From contig CAMOFU010000113.1 in assembly GCA_946613705.1 (NCBI GenBank), positions 1 to 7,584 of the forward strand: 7,584 nucleotides of DNA, given 5' to 3'. This document shows positions 1 to 6,572 of this stretch, one piece after another. A program made the translations under genes and the position numbers. This DNA comes from an uncultured Clostridia bacterium (lineage in GTDB: Bacteria > Bacillota > Clostridia > Oscillospirales > Ruminococcaceae). The notes beneath the pieces were generated by a model that was not told where the DNA came from, did not search any database, and saw only the letters and a list, made by a program, of their open reading frames with translations. Numbering within the stretch: the stretch's first letter is position 1; every line of letters begins with the position of its first letter.

Positions 1-3000
1 GCGGCTGATAAGGCCGGTGGCGGCGATATTGGCACGCTCATCGAGCTGTCTGAATGTGAGAGTATCGTCAACGGCTATCAGTGCGGTCTTGTCGGGGGAT
101 TCCGCGGCTGCCTTTTCAAACAGCTTATGCAGCAGGGTAACGGGGATATCCGCCCTTGCCTCGCAGGAAAAGCTCATCAGCTGCTCTCTTTGTCTGTCGG
201 GCAGCTCGGCAGCCTCGCCGACCGTTCCCGCACCCTCTGCTATCAGCTTTACCGTATGGCGGAGCTGCTCGGCAAAGTTCTCTATGATGACATCATCGAA
301 CAGCTCGGAGGAATATTGCAGCATGAATTTCAGGCCGCTGTTATCCTTGCGTATGACGATACCGATATCGCGGCTCATTTTTTGCAGCGGAACATCGAGC
401 TCCACGCGAAGCCCGTCACGCTCATAGGCATCGGGCATTGTCATATAGTTCACGCTTATATCGAACATCGGGTTGCGGGACTCGTCGCGCTGCTTCACGA
501 ACTCCCTGACCACATCTTCAAACGGCAGATCGGCACCGTAGGTGACCTGTCTTACGGCGGTGCTCGTCTGCGACAGATAATCCGAGAGAGCCGCTTTTCT
601 CACGGGGCGGACCCTTACGGGGGCGGTGTTGACGAACATACCGATAACGTCCTCCGCCTCGGCGGGGCGCATATTCGTCGGTATGCCGAGCACGATATCC
701 TCCGTGCCCGAATACCTTGCCGCCGTGAGTGCAGCTGCCGCAAAGATCAGCTCGAACTCGGTGATGCCGAAGCGCTTGGCAGCTCTGTCAAGCTCTGTGA
801 GCTGACCGCAGCTATAGGCAAACACCAGTTCCCTGTCGGAAAGAGGGTGGATCTTTGGACGCTTGCCGCGTATGGGCAGATCGTTGACGGGAACACCGTC
901 GGCGAAAAGAGTGCGGTAATATCCAAGCCCGCTGTCAGGCTCCCTGTCAAGGCTCTGCTCATACAGATCGGACAGATCGAGTTCGGGCGCACCAATCTCT
1001 CTGCCCTCGAGCGCGGCGGTAAGCTCACGGAAGAGCGTACCTGCCGAGCCTCCGTCGAAGGCTATATGGTGTATTGCAATGTGCAGCACGATGCCGTTCG
1101 GGTGCTCGTATACGAATGCGCGGACGGGTATACCCGCGTTGAGATCGAACGGGACGGCATAGCTCGCGGCAAGCGCGGCAGCCTCCTCGCGGGAGGCTGC
1201 GGAGGCAATGCTTATCTCGGGCAGCTCGTTCGTTACGACACGGACAGGGCGGCCGCTCCTCTCGCTGTAATAGGAATGAAACGCCTCATGCGCTGCGAAC
1301 ACCTTACCGAGCGCAGCTGTCACTCTCCCGCTGTCGGCACCGCTGATGCTGAATATCAGATCAAGCAGATACACGGTCGAATCGGGTGACATTTTCTGTT
1401 CGAGATACATTCCGCGTTCGTAGGGGGTGAGGGGGTAAACGCTCTCGCGCTGCTGCTTTCTGACGAGCCGCTGCGACGATGCCTTTCCGAGCATGAGCTG
1501 CTCTATACCGCGGGGAGTTTTTCCCGCGAAGATATCGGCAGTATGTATCCCGAATGCCGCACACTCCGCCGCAGCTGCCGCCGAGCGTATCGAATCGCCG
1601 CCGAGTGCAAGGAACGAATCGTCGATACCGATGCCCTCAACGCCGAGTATTTTCTCAAAGGCAGCACAGAGCGCACGCTGCATATCGGTAGACGGAGCGG
1701 CATACTCCGCCTTGAAGCTTCCCGCCTCGGGCTCGGGCAGAGCTGCGCGGTCGAGCTTGCCGTTGGCGTTGAGAGGGAGCTTACCGAGCCTTACAAAAAA
1801 CGCGGGGAGCATATAATCGGGGAGCTTATCCGCGATGCAGGACCTTACATAGTCACTGCCGATGCTCTCACTGCCGACATAATATGCTGTGAGATACACC
1901 TGCCCGTACTGATTCTTAAAGTCCTTTACGGCAGCCTCGTCAACGCCGTCCACTGCTTTCAGGACAGTCTCGATCTCGCCCGGCTCTACGCGCTGACCGT
2001 TGATCTTGACCATCCAGTCACGGCGGTTGAGGTAAACGATGTTGTCGTTCTCATCAAGGCGGACGATATCGCCCGTCCTTATCATAGTCTCCATTCCGTC
2101 GCGCTCCCTGAACGGGTTCGGCACGAAAGTCTTAGCCGTCTGCTCGGGCAGCCCGAGATAGCCCGAGGCAAGATGCCCCGTGACACACAGCTCGCCCTCA
2201 CGCGCTTCATTCCCCTGCTCGTCGAGCACATAAGTATATATCCCGTCAAGCGCCTTGCCGACGGGGGTATTGCTGTATTGTTTGTCAAGACGGAATGCGG
2301 TGACCGCTGCCGTCGTCTCGGTCTGACCGTAAAGGCAGCAGATCTCATAATCATCCGAGAAGCTGTCGGAGACCCGCTCTCCGCCCGAAAACAGCATTTT
2401 CAGTGAGCTGCCGCGCTGTCTGAACATTTTAAGCATCTTCGGGCTTATGAATGAATGAGTTATGCCGAAGCGCTCAAAGCTCTCGGAAAGAAGCTCCGGA
2501 TCGCGCATTGTGTCGAACGGCACAAGAAAGACCTCTGTTCCGCAGCTGAGCGGAGACCAGATCATCTGAGAAGACACGATGAACGTGAGCGGGCTGCCTG
2601 CGGCATATCGGCTGCTGCCATCAAAACAGGCGAGCTTGTTGAAACGCCCGACCGCATCGGAGATACTCAGAAAATCGTGCATGACACCCTTCGGTCTGCC
2701 CGTTGAGCCCGAGGTATAGTTGAGCAGCGCGGGGAAGCTCTCCTCCGTATCAACTGTTTCTGACAGCGGAGCTTCAAGCTCTATGCCGCGCATGAATCTC
2801 TCGTTTATCACAGCGGCGGCGGAGCAGTTACTGCGGATATAGCCGAGCCTGTCCTCGGGGTACTCGTCCGAGAGCGGAGCGTAAGCCGCCCCCGCGTACC
2901 ACACGCCGAGCTCTGCCGCGATATACTCCCTGCATCTCGGCAGCTCGACCGTAACATAGTCACGCGGCTGCACACCCTGCCGCACGAGCCTTGCAGCGAC

Positions 3001-3120
3001 TCTCCGCGCAAGCATATCGAGCTCGGCATACGTCAGACTGCCGCCGTCCATATCGGTGAGGGCAGAGCGGTCGGGATAGCGTTCAACGCAGTGCTTTATC
3101 ATTGATATTATTCTGTTCAT
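1..3120 (-). CDS. Nonribosomal peptide synthetase, A-T-C-A(partial), 3' end beyond window
   Basis: This is a modular synthetase that activates a carboxylic acid as its adenylate, loads it on a carrier arm and condenses it with the next unit; it is presumably cytosolic. From the ATG at 3118-3120 the frame is open for 1040 codons to the window edge. A1 (about residues 12-465) shows LTYAELD (29-35), YTSGSTGRPKG (135-145), LYGQTETT (263-270), IRTGD (347-351), NRRDWMVKINGQRVEPGEIE (365-384) and NGKLDR with catalytic Lys455. T (about 474-545) has LGGDS, with phosphopantetheine Ser510. C (about 560-985) has YPLTPYERGMYLEQ (562-575), HHIAFDG (684-690), IGMFVNTAPVR (826-836) and RDESRNPMF (878-886). 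A2 starts near 995 and is cut off. GGAGG at 3128-3132 lies 7 bases before the ATG. No condensation domain precedes A1, so this is an initiation module. The product cannot be predicted. Confidence 0.95.
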   Translation of the reverse strand, partial: MNRIISMIKHCVERYPDRSALTDMDGGSLTYAELDMLARRVAARLVRQGVQPRDYVTVELPRCREYIAAELGVWYAGAAYAPLSDEYPEDRLGYIRSNCSAAAVINERFMRGIELEAPLSETVDTEESFPALLNYTSGSTGRPKGVMHDFLSISDAVGRFNKLACFDGSSRYAAGSPLTFIVSSQMIWSPLSCGTEVFLVPFDTMRDPELLSESFERFGITHSFISPKMLKMFRQRGSSLKMLFSGGERVSDSFSDDYEICCLYGQTETTAAVTAFRLDKQYSNTPVGKALDGIYTYVLDEQGNEAREGELCVTGHLASGYLGLPEQTAKTFVPNPFRERDGMETMIRTGDIVRLDENDNIVYLNRRDWMVKINGQRVEPGEIETVLKAVDGVDEAAVKDFKNQYGQVYLTAYYVGSESIGSDYVRSCIADKLPDYMLPAFFVRLGKLPLNANGKLDRAALPEPEAGSFKAEYAAPSTDMQRALCAAFEKILGVEGIGIDDSFLALGGDSIRSAAAAAECAAFGIHTADIFAGKTPRGIEQLMLGKASSQRLVRKQQRESVYPLTPYERGMYLEQKMSPDSTVYLLDLIFSISGADSGRVTAALGKVFAAHEAFHSYYSERSGRPVRVVTNELPEISIASAASREEAAALAASYAVPFDLNAGIPVRAFVYEHPNGIVLHIAIHHIAFDGGSAGTLFRELTAALEGREIGAPELDLSDLYEQSLDREPDSGLGYYRTLFADGVPVNDLPIRGKRPKIHPLSDRELVFAYSCGQLTELDRAAKRFGITEFELIFAAAALTAARYSGTEDIVLGIPTNMRPAEAEDVIGMFVNTAPVRVRPVRKAALSDYLSQTSTAVRQVTYGADLPFEDVVREFVKQRDESRNPMFDISVNYMTMPDAYERDGLRVELDVPLQKMSRDIGIVIRKDNSGLKFMLQYSSELFDDVIIENFAEQLRHTVKLIAEGAGTVGEAAELPDRQREQLMSFSCEARADIPVTLLHKLFEKAAAESPDKTALIAVDDTLTFRQLDERANIAATGLISR

Positions 3121-3155
3121 GGCTGTTCCTCCGTTCACTTTTGATGACCGTTTAC

Positions 3156-3184
3156 ATTATATCACTAATTTACAATTTTTGCAA
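3156..3184 (-). promoter_or_regulatory. Probable sigma-A promoter of the synthetase gene
   Basis: On the minus strand TTGCAA (3179-3184, 4 of 6 consensus bases) is separated by exactly 17 bases from a perfect TATAAT (3156-3161), which is preceded by TGA, an extended -10 element. The expected transcription start is near 3149, giving a leader of about 30 bases that carries the GGAGG ribosome site at 3128-3132. The call is from pattern and position only. Confidence 0.7.
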
Positions 3185-3241
3185 TAGAGCACAGCACAAA
3201 TCAAGTATTTTTAAAAATGGCTGTTAATTCCGATTTTGGGA

Positions 3242-3270
3242 TTGAAAAATCCGAAAGAATATGGTAACAT
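3242..3270 (+). promoter_or_regulatory. Probable sigma-A promoter of the STAS operon
   Basis: TTGAAA (3242-3247, 5 of 6 consensus) and TAACAT (3265-3270, 4 of 6) are spaced 17 bases apart. The predicted start near 3277 leaves a leader of about 50 bases before the ATG at 3327. The -35 overlaps the right arm of a 6-bp inverted repeat, GATTTT (3232-3237) and AAAATC (3246-3251), which could be an operator or chance in AT-rich DNA. No alternative-sigma pattern was recognised. Confidence 0.45.
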
Positions 3271-3282
3271 AGTGTTATAGGC

Positions 3283-3296
3283 CATGCTGCGGCATG
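3283..3296 (+). other. Small hairpin with UNCG-type tetraloop in the STAS leader
   Basis: CATGC (3283-3287), TGCG, GCATG (3292-3296) is a perfect 5-bp stem. Its loop reads UGCG in RNA and is closed by a C-G pair, matching the unusually stable UNCG tetraloop class. It would lie within the first ten or so bases of the predicted operon transcript and upstream of the ribosome site (3312-3318), so it could protect the 5' end. The structure is seen; the role is inferred. Confidence 0.4.
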
Positions 3297-3326
3297 AGAT
3301 CACAAGACCGAAAGGAAGTACATTCA

Positions 3327-3617
3327 ATGAATATCACCAAGGAGATAAACGGAAGCACTGCTGTTATCAGACCCGAGGGCTGGCTGGATACTCAGAGTGC
3401 CGACGAATTCAAGGAGGTCCTGGACACGCTCGGTCCCGACATCACTCAGCTGACGATCGATATGGAGAAGCTGGAATATATATCCTCTGCGGGGCTGAGG
3501 CTCATCGTGGCAGCATACAAGCATATGAACGGTGCGGTCACCATCATCAATGCCTCGATAGAGATCAGGGACGTTTTTCGCATGACGGGATTTGACAAGC
3601 GCCTCAGCATACAATGA
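3327..3617 (+). CDS. STAS-domain anti-sigma factor antagonist (SpoIIAA/RsbV family)
   Basis: A 96-residue single STAS domain, the normal size for cytosolic anti-anti-sigma proteins. In this family the unphosphorylated protein binds an RsbW/SpoIIAB-type kinase and frees the kinase's captive partner; phosphorylation of a conserved serine blocks binding. The segment YISSAGLRLIV (51-61) is the phosphorylation loop: by alignment with the D-S-S/T-G-L of SpoIIAA/RsbV, Ser54 is the target and Ser53 replaces the preceding Asp. The start at 3327 is chosen because AAGGAAG (3312-3318) sits 8 bases upstream; the in-frame ATG at 3294 would add 11 residues, lies in the leader hairpin and has no ribosome site. 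The stop overlaps the next start (ATGA, 3614-3617), implying translational coupling with the sensor phosphatase/kinase that should act on it. Confidence 0.9.
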   Translation: MNITKEINGSTAVIRPEGWLDTQSADEFKEVLDTLGPDITQLTIDMEKLEYISSAGLRLIVAAYKHMNGAVTIINASIEIRDVFRMTGFDKRLSIQ

Positions 3618-5596
3618 GGCAGGGCATAAAGCTGCGCAACTATGCGCTGAGACGTATCGCGGTCACAGCCATACTGCTTATAATTGCGACGGCGGCTGTG
3701 CTTACTCTGATAACCTGGATCTATTTCAGCCGATTCACCTCGGAGACCTGCACGGCTGATGCGCAGTACTTTGCGAAGACTGTTGCCGATACCTTTGAGC
3801 ACATCAATATAGTGAAATACAGCTCCACGGATTCTTTGGACAATGAAAAAGACAAGGCCATATATCAGGCTGTTCGGGAATACCTGAAAGGGCTCTGCGA
3901 TCTTACGGGAGCGAAATACACATATCTTTTCAATGTTGAAGACGAAAGGGATATGCGCTACATCATGACTGCCGCATCGGACGATGCCGAGGACGATGTG
4001 GTGCAGGTGGAACGAGGGCTCGGTGTAAGAGTCAGGATACCCGACTATGATCTTGACAACATACTCAATGCCGCGGGCGGCAGCTTTACGGGTCCATGCC
4101 CCGTAAACAACAGGTACGGCAATGTGCTGATATATTACTTCCCGCTCATCACCGACGGAGAAACCGCCTGCGTTGTGGGTATCGACTTCGACGTTTCGGC
4201 TGTGCGCAGGAAGGCATTCGGATACACGGCACGCATCGTTATCGTCATAACGGCGGTGCTGACGGCAGTGCTGGGAGTGCTGCTCATCGTGCTGAGCAGG
4301 AAGGTGTTCAGTCCGATCAAGAAAATATCGGTCAAGATGAACAGCTTTGACCCCGAGCATGAGCAGGAAAAGCTTGACATTCACTCCTATCACGAGATCA
4401 AGGAGATCAACAATTCCTTCAACAAGCTGAGTGACGATATCCGCGGCTACATCGGGAACCTCAGAGCCATGACGGAGGAGCGTGCAAAGACTGCGGCGGA
4501 GCTGAATATCGCAAGGAGCATACAGATCGGTATGGTGCCGAAGCAAAGCAGCATCTCGGGCTTCGGCTACGAGGTGTTCGCGGGGGCGGAGCCTGCCAGG
4601 GAGGTAGGCGGCGACTTCTACGACCTGTTTGAAATGAACGGTCAGGTGTTCTTCGTTATCGCGGACGTATCGGGAAAGGGGATCGCGGCGGCGCTGTTCA
4701 TGGCGATGGTAATGAACATGATAAGGGGAAAGCTGCGCATGGGCCTTTCACCCGCAGAGGCGCTGAACGCTGCGAACGACGAGCTGTGCGCCGAAAATCC
4801 CGAGGGAATGTTCGTCACGGTATTTGCCGCGGCATTCGACCCGCTCACGGGTGAGCTGGTGTTTGCAAATGCGGGGCACACCCGTCCGCTGCTCACAGGC
4901 GGCGGTAAGAACAGGTTCCTTGATCCCGATACGGGGATAGCGCTCGGACTGTTTGAGGACGCAGGCATGATCGACGAGACGGTGATGCTCGGCAGCGGCG
5001 AATGTGTTACCGTGTATACCGACGGGATAACCGAGGCAGTCTCGGCCGACAAACAGCTTTTCGGCGAGCAGCGGCTGCTGGAGCTTGCCGTCGGAGTGAC
5101 TGCGGAAGAGACTGCCCGATCGGTGATAAATGCTGTGCGCAGCTTCTCCGAGGGCTGCGTGCAGTCGGACGATATAACCGTTCTCACGCTCAGATACGAT
5201 ATCGAAGGTGAGAGCAGCACGGACGAGCTGCCCTGCGAAATGAGCTCTCTCGGGGAGATGCGCGGGAGGCTGCTCGGGCTTGCGGAAGGTATGCCGAACA
5301 AGCGGAGGATAGCCCTCGCGTGCGAGGAGATGTTTGTAAACATCGTGAGATACTCGGGCTCGGAGAAGATCGGCACAGTGATAAGACGCAGCAGGGACAG
5401 ACTGGCAGTGCGTTTTGAGGACAGCGGTGCAGCCTTTGACCCGCTTGCAAATATCCCCGACGAAAAGGCCTTTGACGATTATGACAGCGGCGGCATGGGT
5501 ATACGAATGGTCATGCAGATCGCGGAGAAGGTGCGGTATTCCCGCAAGAATGACAAAAACATACTTACGATGATATTTGCTGCCGAAGATCAATAA
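3614..5596 (+). CDS. Membrane sensor with SpoIIE/RsbU phosphatase and RsbW-like kinase domains
   Basis: This 660-residue protein is likely to both dephosphorylate and phosphorylate the STAS partner encoded just upstream. Order: transmembrane helix (about 15-38), extracytoplasmic sensor of about 165 residues (possibly Cache-like, not proven), second helix (about 206-228), HAMP-like linker (about 229-283), PP2C/SpoIIE domain (about 290-528), HATPase_c domain (about 535-658). The phosphatase keeps its metal-binding acids in GGDFYD (332-337), ADVSGKG (350-356), YTDGITEA (468-475) and SDD (518-520). The kinase-like domain keeps the N-box Glu572-x3-Asn576, EDSG (602-605) and GGMGIRM (626-632). The start ATG overlaps the STAS stop and has only a weak ribosome site, consistent with coupled translation. 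Related fusions of phosphatase and kinase are known (HsbR of Pseudomonas, with a receiver domain instead of membrane sensing). The signal and the final target are unknown. Confidence 0.92.
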   Translation: MRQGIKLRNYALRRIAVTAILLIIATAAVLTLITWIYFSRFTSETCTADAQYFAKTVADTFEHINIVKYSSTDSLDNEKDKAIYQAVREYLKGLCDLTGAKYTYLFNVEDERDMRYIMTAASDDAEDDVVQVERGLGVRVRIPDYDLDNILNAAGGSFTGPCPVNNRYGNVLIYYFPLITDGETACVVGIDFDVSAVRRKAFGYTARIVIVITAVLTAVLGVLLIVLSRKVFSPIKKISVKMNSFDPEHEQEKLDIHSYHEIKEINNSFNKLSDDIRGYIGNLRAMTEERAKTAAELNIARSIQIGMVPKQSSISGFGYEVFAGAEPAREVGGDFYDLFEMNGQVFFVIADVSGKGIAAALFMAMVMNMIRGKLRMGLSPAEALNAANDELCAENPEGMFVTVFAAAFDPLTGELVFANAGHTRPLLTGGGKNRFLDPDTGIALGLFEDAGMIDETVMLGSGECVTVYTDGITEAVSADKQLFGEQRLLELAVGVTAEETARSVINAVRSFSEGCVQSDDITVLTLRYDIEGESSTDELPCEMSSLGEMRGRLLGLAEGMPNKRRIALACEEMFVNIVRYSGSEKIGTVIRRSRDRLAVRFEDSGAAFDPLANIPDEKAFDDYDSGGMGIRMVMQIAEKVRYSRKNDKNILTMIFAAEDQ

Positions 5597-5613
5597 AGCC
5601 GACAGCGAAGCGT

Positions 5614-5639
5614 CCGAGGGGGCAGCTGCCCGCATTCGG
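5614..5639 (+). other. Inverted repeat between sensor gene and fruK
   Basis: A perfect 12-bp palindrome, GGGCAGCTGCCC (5620-5631), is nested inside an outer pair, CCGA (5614-5617) and TCGG (5636-5639). As RNA it gives a 4-bp GC stem with an AGCU loop plus a 4-bp outer stem across an internal loop, ending 9 bases before the fruK ribosome site. No U-run follows, so it is not a typical intrinsic terminator. It could be a processing or stabilising hairpin, or a protein-binding dyad. Confidence 0.4.
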
Positions 5640-5648
5640 GAACAACTA

Positions 5649-5653
5649 AGGAG
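5649..5653 (+). promoter_or_regulatory. Ribosome binding site that favours a TTG start for fruK
   Basis: AGGAG ends at 5653, immediately before an ATG (5654) and 9 bases before an in-frame TTG (5663). Only the TTG has workable spacing, so this site decides the start. Confidence 0.65.
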
Positions 5654-5662
5654 ATGATTCAG

Positions 5663-6565
5663 TTGGTATACACAGTGACCTTCAATCCCGCGATAGACTA
5701 TGTGGTACACACAGGCGGAATGAAGCTCGGAGAGGTGAACCGCTCGTCAAGAGAGGAGATCTATTTCGGCGGCAAGGGCATCAACGTGTCGGCAGTCCTC
5801 AAAGAGCTGGGGATAGTCTCAAGGGCGCTGGGCTTCACTGCGGGCTTCACGGGAGAGGCTATCGAGAACGGCGTAAGGGCTATGGGCATTGGAGCGGATT
5901 TCGTTCGGCTCGCACAGGGCAGCTCGCGCATCAATGTAAAGATCAAGGCCGACGAGGAGACGGAGCTGAACGGGCAGGGTCCCGATATCGGCGAGGATGC
6001 ACTGGAGGAACTGTTTGAAAAGCTTGACAGGCTCACGGACGGAGACACACTGGTGCTTGCGGGAAGTATCCCGAGCAGCCTTCCCGCGGATATCTACGAA
6101 AGGATCATGCAGCGGCTCTCGGGCAAAAGGATAAAAACAGTCGTGGACGCGACAAAGGAGCTGCTGCTGAACGTACTCAAATACAGGCCGTTCCTGATAA
6201 AGCCCAACGACCGTGAGCTGGGGGAGTTGTTCGGGACAGAGCTGACGGACGATGAGGAGATCGAGCATTATGCGAGGAAGCTGCATGAGATGGGGGCAGT
6301 GAACGTGCTCGTCTCGATGGCGGGCAGCGGCGCGATGCTGATAGACGAAAACGGCATGATGCATCGCTGCGGTGTATGCAGAGGCACGGTGAAGAACTCA
6401 GTCGGCGCGGGGGATTCAATGGTCGCGGGATTCATTGCAGGGTCGATGGACGGCGATTACAGTCATGCCCTGAAGCTGGGCACAGCTGCGGGAGGCGCAA
6501 CAGCCTTCTCGGACGGGCTTGCTACCAAAGAAAAGATCGACGAGCTGCTTTTGCAGCTTGGATAA
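5663..6565 (+). CDS. fruK: 1-phosphofructokinase (PfkB/ribokinase family)
   Basis: This predicted cytosolic kinase transfers phosphate from ATP to fructose 1-phosphate to give fructose 1,6-bisphosphate. It shows the subfamily start VYTVTFNPAIDYVV, GGKGINVS (36-43, the first PfkB signature), KPND (180-183) and SVGAGDSMVAGFIAG (246-260, the second signature, with catalytic base Asp251). Its 300 residues match the family. Start choice: the ATG at 5654 touches AAGGAG (5648-5653) with no spacing, whereas the in-frame TTG at 5663 is 9 bases from it and yields the N-terminus expected for the family, so TTG is preferred; the ATG would add three residues. The gene follows the sensor gene by 66 bases on the same strand and has no clear promoter of its own. 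No PTS transporter or fructose repressor gene is visible. Tagatose-6-phosphate kinase is the main alternative, because the two share these motifs. Confidence 0.88.
   Translation: MVYTVTFNPAIDYVVHTGGMKLGEVNRSSREEIYFGGKGINVSAVLKELGIVSRALGFTAGFTGEAIENGVRAMGIGADFVRLAQGSSRINVKIKADEETELNGQGPDIGEDALEELFEKLDRLTDGDTLVLAGSIPSSLPADIYERIMQRLSGKRIKTVVDATKELLLNVLKYRPFLIKPNDRELGELFGTELTDDEEIEHYARKLHEMGAVNVLVSMAGSGAMLIDENGMMHRCGVCRGTVKNSVGAGDSMVAGFIAGSMDGDYSHALKLGTAAGGATAFSDGLATKEKIDELLLQLG
6543..6558. other. Hairpin at the convergent 3' ends of fruK and the AraC-type gene
   Basis: AGCTGC (6543-6548), TTTT, GCAGCT (6553-6558) is a perfect 6-bp stem with a 4-base loop, inside the last codons of fruK. No T-run follows on the plus strand. 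On the minus strand, downstream of the regulator's stop, a T-rich stretch (around 6530-6540) begins a few bases beyond the stem, so it could be a weak terminator for the regulator. The codons (Glu-Leu-Leu-Leu-Gln-Leu) also explain the repeat, so chance is possible. Confidence 0.25.
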
Positions 6566-6572
6566 CGTGCGG

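Noticed and set aside
127..1389. A 420-codon plus-strand open frame, with further long ones at 1543-2406
   Set aside because: They lie in exact antisense register to the synthetase. Its GC-rich codon bias avoids codons whose complements are stops. Their translations show no family motifs, while the minus-strand frame shows a full set of A, T and C motifs.
3294..3326. An upstream in-frame ATG that would lengthen the STAS protein by 11 residues
   Set aside because: It sits in the leader hairpin, has no ribosome site, and the extension adds nothing to the STAS fold. The ATG at 3327 has well-placed AAGGAAG.
3446..4546. A 366-codon minus-strand open frame opposite the STAS and sensor genes
   Set aside because: It is Cys/His/Arg-rich with no recognisable domain, spans two genes with clear domains on the other strand, and is best explained as a codon-bias shadow. 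The same applies to 4748-5710 and 4642-5376 on the minus strand.
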